Assembly: GCF_000264905.1 (NCBI RefSeq)
Contig: NW_006763140.1
Span: 599,575-663,574, forward strand
Direction of reading: 5' to 3'
DNA: 64,000 nt
DNA from: Stereum hirsutum FP-91666 SS1
Lineage: Eukaryota; Basidiomycota; Agaricomycetes; Russulales; Stereaceae
Shown here piece after piece: positions 35,251-46,133 of the stretch. The translations under genes and the position numbers were made by a program. The number at the start of each line of letters is the position of its first letter. The stretch's first letter is position 1. A model generated the notes under the pieces. The model saw only the letters and a program-made list of their open reading frames with translations, had not been told where the DNA came from and did not search any database.

Positions 35251-37144
35251 ATGAGCTCTCACATCATTGCTATCCCGTTCAGCGCATGGGGTACGTATAC
35301 CATTGACCTCCATTCCTCTTTTCCTCTGTCCTGATAACGTAGTACTAGGACACACTCGTCCCGCTATCGCTTTCCTCGTTCAGCTACTCAAGCTTTACCC
35401 CGATCTTTCCACCACACTCATCACTGCAAAGAGTATCGAAGAAAATTGTCGTGCGGAAGTCATCTTTCAGCTCACGAGCGCAGGTCTCAAAGATGACCCG
35501 CGAATGAAGTATGTTCTTTCCTATGTTTATTTCTTCCCTTACTCCACTTTCGAGCTATGCTATATTGACTGGCACTATATTCTCTAGGATTGTCTCGCTC
35601 GAAGCGAACTACTTCATGGGCCCAGACGGCTACCTCGAACCCATGAAAGATGCCTACGCCAAAATTGTGAAAGACTACCCAGCGCAAGCAGTCATCGTCG
35701 ATGTAAGTATTCTTCTGTCTGATTTAGTAATTGAATGAACATCTCATTCAACCAATGCGCGGCTAGCTTGGTTTTGTTCCCTTCATTGAACACATCCGGC
35801 CTCTCTCCCCCGCGGAGACCACAGTCAAAATTGCGGCATGGTGGCCTATAATGGTGTCGATGTTTCATACGCCACCTCTTTGCACTTTCAACGACGCCAC
35901 AATCGGTGCATTCATGATGAAGCTAGGAGGGTGCATGGCTAGCGGAGACGATTACCTGACGGCATCCGGAAAGGTACGTTTCTTCCCGTACATCGGATTC
36001 GCCGGCATCTGCATTCGGAGCTCATCGTTGCTTTTCTCATCTAGTGCTGGGCCGATGAAATTGTCGGAAAGAAGATCAACATACCTGGGCTCCCGGAGAT
36101 GAGTGACTACGAATGCTATGTTCAGGAGGTAATTCGTAGTCTACTATATCGTCCCTACCTGCTGAAACTGACGCGGAACATATTGCAGCCTCCATTTACC
36201 CTTCCGTCTTTCGTTTTGACGGATTGGATGAAGGGGCTGCAGCAGTCAGACGTGCTACTGACTTCTTCGTCTCATTGTCTTGAGCGCGAAGGTATCGCGA
36301 CTATCGCCAAGGTCCTCAAGGCTGGAAGAGCCGTCGAACGGGTCTTCGCTGTCGGTCCCCTCCTTCCTGCCGAAAGCAAGAAGGTGCTCGACTTGGAGAG
36401 GACTGGTTCGAAGGCTGGCGATTTGAATGTATTTCTGGATCGCATTGTTCAAGAAAAAGGCCCCAAATCTGTCCTTTATGTCGGTGGTTTCAATTATCAT
36501 TCGGCACATTCTACAAATTACTCATTAATTGTGTTCGGCAGATATCATTTGGCTCTATGTTCTACCCCGCACAACCAGAGATGGTGTTCACCGTCCTGCG
36601 CGTCCTCCTCGGCCTCAATATCCCCTTCGTCCTGGTTCATCGTGCCGAATCCCCTCCACTCCCTACTGCACTTCGTGAATCTATCGAGGCCTCGCCGCTC
36701 GTATTTTTGACGCAATGGGGGCCTCAACAATACATACTTTCCCACCCCGCGACCGGTTGGTTCCTTTCTCACTGTGGACTCAACTCCGTTCAGGAGTCTC
36801 TCGCATCCGGAATCCCACTCATCTGTTGGCCCCTCTTCGCCGATCAGCCTCTGCTGTCAATCATGGTATCGCAGGTGCTCAATTGCGGTTTTGAGCTCAG
36901 CGAGGTCAGGCAAGGATTTGGGCTTAAGTATAGGCAGAGCACAGGGAAGACCCCGACAGGGACATTGGAGGCCGTTGCGGAGGAGGCCAGGGAGGTGTTA
37001 AAAGCGGCTTTCTTTGACCAGGAGAAGAGGGCGGTCAAGGAAGAGGGGGCTAGGAAGATGCAGAAGCTGCTCAACGACGCCTGGAAGAAGAGTGGGGAAG
37101 CGAAGAAAGATACGGAGGCCTTTGTACAGTTCATTCTTGCATGA
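35251..37144 (+). CDS. UDP-glycosyltransferase, family GT1
   Basis: Transfers a sugar from a UDP-sugar to a small lipophilic acceptor, in this context probably an oxidised terpenoid. Start MSSHIIAIPFSAW joined to GHTRPAIAFLVQLLKLYP: the His is the expected catalytic base. Further exons read KIVSLEANYFMGPDGYLEPM, AVIVDLGFVPFIEHIRPLSP, INIPGLPEMSDYECYVQEPP, SDVLLTSSSHCLEREGIATI, VFAVGPLLPAESKKV and KSVLYISFGSMFYPAQPEMV. The donor-binding motif is complete: FLTQWGPQQYILSHPATGWF, LSHCGLNSVQESLASGIPLI, CWPLFADQPLLS. The protein ends AFVQFILA at 37144. No signal peptide or membrane anchor, so cytosolic. Which sugar is used cannot be read from sequence; the erinacine cluster of Hericium also carries a GT of this class (established), which uses xylose. 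Confidence 0.92.
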
Positions 37145-38795
37145 TGTTTCGAACAAGACTGCTTCACCAAAGAAATAATGCAATATGTTGGTCTGTATGC
37201 TACTGTGATATGCCTGGAATTCATATGCCTTGTGATACGGAACAGCACTGTAGCGATTATCAATGTTGCCTACTTCATAATTCTTTATGCTGTCGAACTC
37301 AATTACTCTTCTGACTCCTTCTGAGGCTTAGCAGGGACTTCCTGACTCCGAGTCGTAACGCTGCTTGATCAGTGATAAATCGAGGTACTGTACTTTTTCG
37401 CGCAGAAGTTCACGCCACCCCTCGGCTGTTGCCGAGATGACATAATCCATCTGTGTCCCGGTTCGCAGACGTGGTGGGACAAGGGACAACGTTCCTCAAT
37501 TTCGACTGTTTTCTATGATATTGCCATCTATCATGAATTTACAGCCATAAATATTTGCCTGTGTGTTAATTGAAATGGCGGAATAACGGGCTTAAGCTCA
37601 AAACTTAGCTTGAAGGGCTTGCAGAGGACAAATTGGAAGCATTGTGATTATTCTTCTATTTTGGACATGTTTTACTTTGTCCCGTTTACATGTTCATTTC
37701 AGGTCAACGCTGTGGGACTGTCCCAGGGCACAGGCTCGTTCGTGACCCCCCTGGGACGCGGGACACGAACTTCTGCCCGAAAAACTACAGTAAAATGTAG
37801 ACAAATATTTCGTGAACTCAAACTGCGTAAGCACTCAAACAATGTATTAAGGCCCTTTCTCACAGTCGGTATAATTAAGATACGAGGGGAGTTGCAAACG
37901 CCACATCAAACACGAGGTGGCTCGGGGCTGACGCCAGTGGCACGCCACGGCCACTGGCAGCTGGCTCAGGCGCGTTATCATTATGGACATAAGTTCGCGC
38001 GATATTGTGGGGTACAAGTGCTACAGACGCTGGTGGAGCATCAGACCCTGAAGGTACAGTAGTCGGCGGTTTAGTTAGAGCTACGATGACTTTGGTTCCG
38101 AAACGGGGACCAGGCAGAATGGAGGCAGAAGCGAGGATCTTACGCCACTTATTCCGATAGATCCCGAGTCGTAAATCCGACAATCCGGCAGCGCTCAAAG
38201 AGGCTTCAAGCAGTTCACGCAAGCGCCTTCCGGGACATCAATAGCTTCGTCCTGCTGTCCTTGGAACACTAGAATTGACACTCTTCCCGCGATGACTCGG
38301 TGCTGTTGAAATGTGCTACCTTGGCGACCTGAATGGGCCTACCTGACCTGTTTCTTCAAGTTTTAGGGGACTCGATGCGGTGCACTGCTCGGTGACCGAC
38401 CTGAGGGCAGAACTTGAAAGTCTGGGTAAGTCTTGGGTGACCGCCTGTGACCGCACTGCAGTATGCTAGCCCCTGTGGAGTATACAACTACAGATTGGAT
38501 CCTACATCCAAAAGGCACATCGAGGTCAGGAGAACCGGAGAAAGAAATGGTCCTATGCAATGAAACCAAATTCCGATCGGGCTTTCCTTGTCACCACTTG
38601 GACTTCGGGGACTTAGTAGGATCACCCGCTTCAACGAGTCTCATGTTGGTACTAGTGGGTCTACATCTCCTTGCCGGCAATCTTTGTGAGCATTAGCGAT
38701 CACTGATAGTGTTTATGTGCAGAAAGACGGCTGTGGTTGTGGAGTATACTGACCTTGCCTCAAGTTCCTTCGAGTCAAAGCATACGACACTGAAG
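37145..38795. other. Intergenic, glycosyltransferase / P450-2
   Basis: About 1.65 kb, the longest gap in the cluster core. A minus-strand frame at 37,875-38,222 (LSAAGLSDLRLGIYRNKWRK) has some protein-like character but no family match and no splice partners, so it is not called. The right end should hold the P450-2 promoter. Confidence 0.35.
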
Positions 38796-41575
38796 ATGTC
38801 ATTATTGCCATACCCCGTCAGTGCACTCACACTCATCGTTGGATCCTATGTCGTGCACGTCATTTGGTCGCGCAGGCGTGTTCAAAGAGCTATAGCCAAC
38901 GTCCCAGCTCCGAAGTCAGCCTCCTTCTGGACCGGTACGTACTGCGTAGCTTTCCAAACTTATCCATCTAACGTCCCAAAATTGATGTATGTGCGTTTCC
39001 TAGGAAATCTACCTTTATTATATGACCCCCACCGTGGATGGCCTTTCATTGACAGCATCCAAGACGGTAAGTCTCATAACGCATAATATAGCAAAGGATC
39101 CCAACAAGGCTACACATGCTGCTAACGACATACACAGCTGGCAGCATTTTCAGACTCACAACTCCGATCGGAGTAGGTATTTACTCCGGAATATTATTAT
39201 ATATCCGCCTACTGACACTTTCTGTCAACCTTTAGTTCAATGATATGATTTACGTTGCCGATCCATTGGCATTGTACTATATATACAGAAAGGTGTGCCC
39301 TGCTCAAAATAGTTTGGATCCACCGGGGTCAGCTTGACTTACCGTCGCCTATTTCTTAGGATGAAGCTTCATTCGAAGAGCCAGATGACGTCCTCATGTG
39401 ACTCGCATCTCAAGGGGTCTCAATCTGATGTCAACTCTCTAATTTCAATGATTTTTTTCAGCATTGAACGTGTCGTCTTCGGGAACGATAGCATCTTCTG
39501 CACGGAAGGCAAGTCTATCACCTCGCTTCATTTTGCCTCCCCTTCCGCCGTTCATGTTTAATATGATTTCTCATAGGTGCAAGACACCGGAAGCAACGAA
39601 AATTCTTGAACCCCATATTCAGCACAGCGCACATGAAGAAAATGGTACCGATATTCTGCGATGTATCCCATAAAGTGTGTCTTATATTGGCACGTCTGGA
39701 TGTCATTTGTCTCACTATGTTCTTAGTTACGGAATACTCTTCAGCTGATGACCGCGAAGGGTCCTGTGGAAGTGAGCTTTTCTCAATGATATGATGCCCT
39801 GTTTGACGATTCCACGACTTCATCTACTACTAGGTCGATATGGTAAATTGGCTCACGAGAACAGCATTGGAATTAATAGGACAGGCTGGTATTGGGTATA
39901 CGTTTGACTCACTGGCAATGGAGGAGACACCGAATGTTTATGGCGCCGTACTCAAGGAAGGGGTGTAAGTGATTTTTTCGCTTAATTAGACAGCAATCGG
40001 ACTAGGTCTGACACTAACTTTCCTCACGGTCTTTCACGCTTTTGTGGTTCGTACTCTATCATCAGCTCGGCCATCTCGTCGCCAACTTTGCGGATGGGCA
40101 TGAAGTACGTCTTACCCTTCGTCGCAGGCATGGGTACCCCTGGGTTTTGGAAGGTCATCATCGACCATATCTCACTCGACGTGCTTCAGTCGGCGAGGCA
40201 CTTCGTGCTTGAGATGGATCGGTCCTCTAAGGAGATTTACGAGACGAAGAAGAAGGCGTTGACTGAGGGCGATGAGACCTTGTCGAAGCAAATCGTGGGA
40301 GGGAATGATTTGATCAGTCTGCTTAGTGAGTGATATAGGTATTTTGTTTTGTGGATAGATTGGGAGGGCTGATTTATGCGGCGGGACGACCGTAGTGCGT
40401 GCGAATATGAGCGCTAAGGAAGAAGAACAGTTGACGGACGAAGAGGTTGTGGCCCAAGTACGAGCATCTCCATGCGTCATCGTATACTTATCTCCCCTGA
40501 CAAGCAGAAAATCGACCTTTTCCAATAGATCTCGTGAGTCTGTTCTACGCCCCGCGCAGAAGCTAATTATTCAACCCGAGGCTGATATCTTCTGCATGGT
40601 TCATAGTTCATTCGTCTTTGCCGCGACCGATACGACATCTTCCGCGCTCTCTCGAGCTCTGTGCCTTCTCGCCGAACATCCTACCATCCAAGATCGTCTA
40701 CGAGAAGAGATCCTAAACGCAAAGCGGAATTGTGAAGCCGGAGAGGAAGGCGATTTGAACTATGATGAGATGGAGGCCTTAGAGTTTTTGGATGCGATTT
40801 GTCGAGAAACAATGCGATTGTGGGTGTTTCACTCACTCTTCGTAGACTTCAGGCTCTGGGATATTTACTGTGTAATTACCCAGGTATCCCCCAGCCCCGT
40901 TCATAGACCGAACGTCAGTGTTCCTCACTATCTGCACTCGTTCGCATAAACTGAACCATGTATTCCCTCCCTCTAGCACGCTCAAAGACACCATCATCCC
41001 GCTCGCCTTCCCCATTACTGACGTTCGTGGTTCGGAGCTCAAAGAAGTTTTCATCCCGAAAGATACAGTGATCACAATCGCCATCGCTAGTATGAACAGA
41101 AGCGTGAAGGTCTGGGGACCGGATGTGATGGAGTGGAAGCCGCAGAGATGGTTGGACGGGTTGCCCGAGAGTGTGGTTTCTGCACAGATACCCGGGATTT
41201 ATTCACACTTGTAAGTTCATTCCTTCTCTTTGACCCCACTATTCAATGTGGATAGGTTGAGACTGAAAGTACTGCTGGGTTGATGCAGGATGACGTTCTC
41301 TGGCGGTAAACGCTCGTGTCTGGGCTTCAAGTTCTCTCAGCTCGAAATGAGTATGTCTTCGTTCTCTATCACGTTTATCTTCGTCGTGTACGTGCCTTAC
41401 TGAGATACCCTCTCTTGCAGAGGCCGTACTTTGCGACCTCATCAGCACGTTTCGTTTCTCCCCTTCACCCAAGCACTCCAAGGTCACCTTCCCTATGTCG
41501 ACTATCGTTTGTCCATCGATAGATGGAAAACCCTCGTTGCCGCTCATTCTAGAGGCCATTCATTCTGTTGATTAG
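38796..41575 (+). CDS. Cytochrome P450 (P450-2)
   Basis: Second ER P450 of the cluster, from a different family than P450-1 and P450-3. Start MSLLPYPVSALTLIVGSYVV (anchor). Exons: GNLPLLYDPHRGWPFIDSIQ, AGSIFRLTTPIGFNDMIYVA, GARHRKQRKFLNPIFSTAHM (C-helix region), VDMVNWLTRTALELIGQAGI, FVFAATDTTSSALSRAL (I-helix with DTT), EALEFLDAICRETMRLYPP (ExxR), DTIIPLAFPITDVRGSELKE, WKPQRWLDG, TFSGGKRSCLGFKFSQLEMK (haem Cys). The end is LILEAIHSVD at 41575. The model needs a GC-AG intron (39509-39576) and a 5-nt exon (40529-40533); with these the frame is intact from end to end. There are over a dozen introns. The wording resembles long-chain or terpenoid-acting basidiomycete P450s, but the substrate is unknown. 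Confidence 0.87.
40529..40533 (+). other. 5-nt microexon of P450-2
   Basis: ATCTC lies between an AATAG acceptor and a GTGAGT donor. Joining CAA, ATCTC and TTCATTCGTC gives Q-ISS-FVFAATDTT in the family's frame. Skipping it puts the I-helix out of frame. Confidence 0.6.
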
Positions 41576-41691
41576 ACCGTATCTGCAACCATTTCAAACG
41601 GCTGTGAAACTGCGATCGGGCCAATCGTCGCGTCCCGTTGGGCCTCAGCGAGCTTTAGCGAGGTAAAAAATTCACTCGCAGATACGGTCTA
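41573..41691. repeat. 14-nt inverted repeat at the end of P450-2
   Basis: TAGACCGTATCTGC (41573-41586) recurs as its exact reverse complement at 41678-41691. The left arm begins with the P450-2 stop codon. The element spans 119 bases and may form a 3'-UTR hairpin or be a miniature inverted-repeat element. Confidence 0.6.
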
Positions 41692-42426
41692 TTGAAGGTT
41701 GAGATACTTATGTGGGGCAAAGCGTGCAAGCAGAGCCAATTTATGATGAGAAGTAGCACGCGGTGGGACTTTCGTATAATATATACGTTTCTTCGTCCCT
41801 GTTTGACAGCAATTTGCAGAATCGTAGTCGCTCCCACTTTTTCTCTCGATGGAGCGACCGGCGGTTCTTGACGCACCGCTTGCCATTTGAAGAAGCGAAC
41901 GCCACCCTTGGCACACTTCAATGGCATGGCCACATTTGACCACCGAGTAGTATTCCACCTCAGAATATTGAACGAAACCTACTATCTGAGTAGCCCCTGA
42001 CTCGCAGGGCCTCGCTGTACCAATGATATTCATCAAAAGCGCGAAATTCAGCTCAGTACTGTGCACTGAGGGCCTGCAAGAGCGATGTGGCCCAACTCGT
42101 GGCAGCCCCGTCGGGAGTGTCGGGTAAGGCGTCGTGTGGAGCAGAGCTTCTCTGCGAGAAATCGAGGTGCGACTACGATTCTGCAAACCGCTGGAAAGGC
42201 TCTTCTGAACTTGGCGGACTGGTAGAATAAATGGCTCTCGAATTATTGAATATATCGCTTGGTACTTAACTTCCACTTGAGTTCGGAGGTATGCCGCTCG
42301 GCTTACCTGAGTTGTTATGAAGCGGAGTCGGTCGGACGACAAATCAAAAATTACATAACCGAGTGGTGCAATAAATACCCAGAGTGCTTTAGACGCTTTA
42401 GGTATCCCTCTCATCCTCCTGTTGCC
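41692..42426. other. Intergenic, P450-2 / SCS7
   Basis: About 735 bases. A long minus-strand frame that crosses into SCS7 has no family features. AATAAATA at about 42,370, some 57 bases before the SCS7 ATG, is a possible TATA-like element. Confidence 0.35.
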
Positions 42427-43962
42427 ATGTCTAAACGTATCCGCATCTTCACCCCTTCCGACGTTGCGGAACACAATACAGAGGAGAGCATCTGGGTCAG
42501 CTATCAGGGTAAAGTGCTCGACGTCACCTCCTTCCTCCCTGACCACCCGGGTGGAGAGGAGTTTATCCTCAGACATGCTGGGAAGGACGTCGAGGACGTC
42601 ATGAAGGATGCCGACGAGCATGTACACTCTGAGAGCGCGTATGACATGCTTGAAGAGTTTGTCATTGGAAGACTTGGTGCAGGTGAAATGGTTGTGAGCG
42701 ACGACTGGGTCCCCGCGGACGATTTCCATCCGGATAATACGGACGAAGAGAAGGATTTTGAGAAGAACCAGTTCTTGGATTTGAGAAAGCCATTGTTCAG
42801 GCAAATGTGGTATGCGAACTTCAGGTATGTTTCACACATTGCTTACTGTTCGTTGTCTGACCTCCCTAGAGCAAAGCGTATTATCTCCAGCAGGTTCATC
42901 AGCCTCGTCACCTCCCAGAGCCGGCGCGCCTCTTCGGTCCTGACTACCTTGAGGTACTCTTGAATTTACTTCCCTCAGTTTCACAAATTCACTGACATAT
43001 TCTTTCGTCCCATTCGTCTTCTTAAATACTCCACTACTCGATAGGTCTTCACTCGCGCCAGTTGGTATGTTATCCCCACTATATGGCTTCCAATCACTGC
43101 ATACCTCGCCCTCCGCTCTCTCCTACAATTATCTGGATTTGTCTTGCCCCTCTTCTCCGCAAACCCCTTTGCGCCTTTCACCGCGCTGGTGTCTTCGCCT
43201 TCCGGGATACCTATCACGTCCGGCGCCCTACTTAGCTTCGCGGCATGCTTCTTTGTCGGGAACGTGATCTGGACACTCCTGGAGTATGGGATGCATCGGT
43301 TCTTGTTCCACATCGACTATTACTTACCGGACAAGCCGATGTTCTTGACATTGCACTTCTTGGGGCATGGTATCCACCATTATATGCCTATGGACCGGTA
43401 TGTTGACTTTCCCTTTTCGAAGCCCCCTTGTCCATTAGGCCTGTCTTCTGTTCTTCATACTCCCCCAGCCTCCTCTTCGCTTAATTAGAGAAGCAGCGAG
43501 TAATCGTACTGACCGACTATGGGTCGTTTCAGAACGAGATTGGTGATGCCACCGGTGTTGTTTACGACTTTGCAAGCCCCCTTCACTCGGCTTGCACACA
43601 CGTTGTTCCCCGCGTCCATAGCGAACGGCATCATCGCTGGCTCTTTCTTCATGTGTATGTCCCCTCTCCATTCGAATCTGCATTTACGTTTGTGCCTGCC
43701 GCTGACTTTCAACGTGGATTGGTTGTGTAGACGTGGTATATGACTGCTCGCACTACGCGATGCATCATACCAAGCTCCCGGCGTACCTTCGGGAGACGAA
43801 GAAGTACCATCTTGCTCATCATTATAAGAATTTCGAGCTCGGGTTCGGTGTCACGAGTACGCTGTTTTTCTAACTGACCACCTGTTCATGTCATGCTAAT
43901 AATACTCCCTGCTATAGGCAAAATCTGGGACATCGTGTTCAACACCGTGCTTCCGATCTAAT
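42427..43962 (+). CDS. SCS7: Sphingolipid/fatty acid alpha-hydroxylase, cytochrome b5 fusion
   Basis: Adds the 2-hydroxyl to the very-long-chain fatty acid of ceramides in the ER. Start MSKRIRIFTPSDVAEHNTEE in GTTGCCATG. The N-terminal cytochrome b5 domain has FLPDHPGGEEFILRHAGKDV with the first haem His in HPGG and the second in DADEHVHSESA. After a linker (LRKPLFRQMWYANF) come membrane segments and the di-iron His motifs: LLEYGMHRFLFHIDYY, HFLGHGIHHYMPMDR, VVYDCSHYAMHH and KKYHLAHHYKNFELGFGVTS. The end IWDIVFNTVLPI is at 43962. At least five short introns. All histidine clusters of the family are present. It is probably a housekeeping gene rather than part of the terpenoid pathway; AUR1, acting in the same lipid pathway, is 29 kb away. 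Confidence 0.94.
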
Positions 43963-44612
43963 CGTGGCCCACATGAAACCTCGACACACTATGCATGCTG
44001 CGATGAGCGAACCGATATATACCCCTTGTAGGCCTTTGTGAAAAGGCTGCTCGTGTCCAGTGCTTGGTTCCGCTAACTACAGTTATGGTTTTATTCTTGT
44101 ATCGCATCTCTGCTGTCGGTTGTCCTTGTCCGTTATCGCTACTGTTAGGTGTTTTGTGCTATGTTATCTCATTGTAATAGTGTTTTTGACTCTAGTCTGC
44201 AGTGCGAGGCTTGGTTGGCGGTGGCTTCGTGGGAAGCTGGGCGACTCCTGTGCCCTGGGTGCCGCTCGTGAGGCCCATCTCCTCTTGTGTATGAGGTTGA
44301 TTCTTGCATATGTAGGTTGGCTCTTGCGTTGACCACGCCCGTGATGACTGCTCCAACCTGTATCTCACTTCCTAACTATCTCACTCACCATGAGTATACG
44401 GAAGTTGCCTCCCTGATCTCGTTAATATCTCCGTCGATGAAAAGAAGGCTAGAATTTTCCGAAGGTAAAATCCAAAGTCGTCCAACAAGAAGTATGAGAC
44501 ATCTCGAGAGTACCACAATATTTCGTCCTGTCCGTCTCCCTGCCTCCTTCCCTCCTATTACCACTTCACAGAATCGCTTCGGTCCATGTCGGATACGGCA
44601 CCCACTTTCTCC
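43963..44612. other. Convergent intergenic, SCS7 / NTF2-like
   Basis: About 650 bases between two convergent stops, T-rich, probably 3' UTRs. No coding feature recognised. Confidence 0.4.
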
Positions 44613-45513
44613 TCAATCCGAGCCGACTCTCTCGCCCGTAGAAGGCTGCCACCACCCAAACGTGACCTGGAATACTCGAGCGAAGATGTTGGAGGAAATG
44701 GCACCAGCGCGGAGGGCCATGTGTGCGGGTGAGGCGAGGATGGGGATGACGAGGGATATGAGGTCCTGTCAATGTACACATTGAATGTAAAAATCTGGGC
44801 TATAACTGCTGATAACGAGCGAGACGAACGTCGGGATGGTAGAAGTCCTCTTGTAGGGCGATGTAGTACAATCCGTTTTCTTCACGGAGACTCAGATGTA
44901 CGGAAAGGCTGTGATTCGTAGAATCTCGTCAGTTTTGGACCATGGAAGGGAAGGTGGAAGTGGGTTATACATACCGAGCAGGTGTGGCGGGTAGAGGATT
45001 GAAGCGTATGTGAAACTTTTGGGTAACGTCGAGGAATACCTTGCCTTTCTCCTTGTCATAAGCTGCATTCAGTGGAGATAGCATGTTAGTAAACGAGCGT
45101 CAGACCCTAGGATTTGTTCTAATGTATTCGACGTACAGACGCTGTTCACCTCGAGCTCAATCTTGGGAGACATAATGCGATACCATCTAAATGACACCAT
45201 ATTAATTCCAAGGGCAAAGCTTATCATATTAGGTGAGAGGGAACTTACTGGTATATCCCAATTACTGACTCCCTAGAATTGTGCGCGGAGGGGACAGTGC
45301 ATAGGGGATGGCGGAAGCCAGCGTCGCTGGTGTAATACCTTCATAGCAACGCACCACGTCGACAGCAGAGTATTCCGGTCTCAGTTAAGGTCTGCATTTG
45401 AAGAAGGTTTTATGTGTGACTTACCGTTCGAGGGCGCGCTTTTGGACGTCTGGCGAGGGGGTGGTGGTGACTAGTTTCACGACGGATGCGATTTCGTCTG
45501 CTGGGTTCTGCAT
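44613..45513 (-). CDS. NTF2/SigF-like domain protein
   Basis: Found only by splicing. Start MQNPADEIASVVKLVTTTPS at 45513. Exons: DVQKRALERYYTSDAGFRHP (split between R and Y), LCTVPSAHNSRESVIGIYQ, WYRIMSPKIELEVNSV, SYDKEKGKVFLDVTQKFHIR, FNPLPATPAR, LSVHLSLREENGLYYIALQE, DFYHPD. A GTTCGT donor after DFYHPD joins DLISLVIPILASPAHMALRA, GAISSNIFARVFQVTFGW and the end STGERVGSD at 44613; without that splice the frame would stop at 44800. About 185 residues. The N-terminal part has the cone-shaped NTF2-like pattern (helices, then strands) as in SigF-like fungal proteins; the C-terminal part carries a hydrophobic helix that may anchor it to a membrane. Catalytic or binding role unknown. Divergent from the flavin monooxygenase. 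Confidence 0.75.
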
Positions 45514-46133
45514 TATGGCAAGCGCTTTCTGTTCTACCAATTACGAAGTCTTGTCGAGGTCGTTTGGGGGGTTGAAAATGGCGTCGATGGGAACGTTCTG
45601 TGCGCTAGGTATTAGTAGAAGTAAGGTTGTAGGTCAGAAATCGAGAGGTGGTCGTAGTTCTGTTAGGATATAGCTTAGCTATCTTGCTCACTGGTTGATA
45701 TGAGAGATATCGTAGCTTGTATCTTGCTTCTTATAGTCAGACGAAGGCTTGAGGATATTTATGACGGCGACTTGGAGCGTTGCTGCGAGTAACGATGACG
45801 GAGTTCAGGTTCATGTTGGAAGAGTGGCGGTGGCAAGCTACTTACGCGACGGAATCACATGCAAGTCAAATGCAAGTGGCGAACGCGATGTTGATCTGAC
45901 GCGCTCTGACGTCACGAATCCTTCCGCTTTTCCTGACGGCGATGAGAAGCAGAGGGAGATGGAGTGCTATATATTCCAGCGCATCAGCCTTACCGCATCG
46001 TACAACCCTCCTCTCCCAAAGACCACAATCCCAGAGCCTGAACTGACTCGACCGTGATATATCGACTGGGGGCCCCCATCTTAATTTTTTCATTTAGATT
46101 TTCTCGAACCCATACGAGAGTGTTGGCGGAAAG
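45514..46133. promoter_or_regulatory. Divergent NTF2-like/monooxygenase promoter region
   Basis: 620 bases between start codons that point apart; it must contain both promoters. Co-regulation of the two genes is possible. No clear motif was identified. Confidence 0.4.

Noticed and set aside
37875..38222. Minus-strand frame of 115 codons between UGT and P450-2
   Set aside because: Some protein-like character, but no recognised family, no splice partners and no start context; too weak to call.
41689..42804. Long minus-strand open frame (371 codons)
   Set aside because: It overlaps the well-supported cytochrome b5 exon of SCS7 on the other strand, and its own translation has no domain or motif; it is a shadow plus intergenic sequence.
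12032..43962. AUR1 and SCS7 as a sphingolipid gene cluster
   Set aside because: Both act in sphingolipid synthesis, but they are about 29 kb apart with unrelated genes between; co-location by chance is the simpler reading.
44287..44784. Plus-strand frame of 165 codons
   Set aside because: It lies antisense to the last exon of the NTF2/SigF-like gene, whose spliced product makes clear protein sense.
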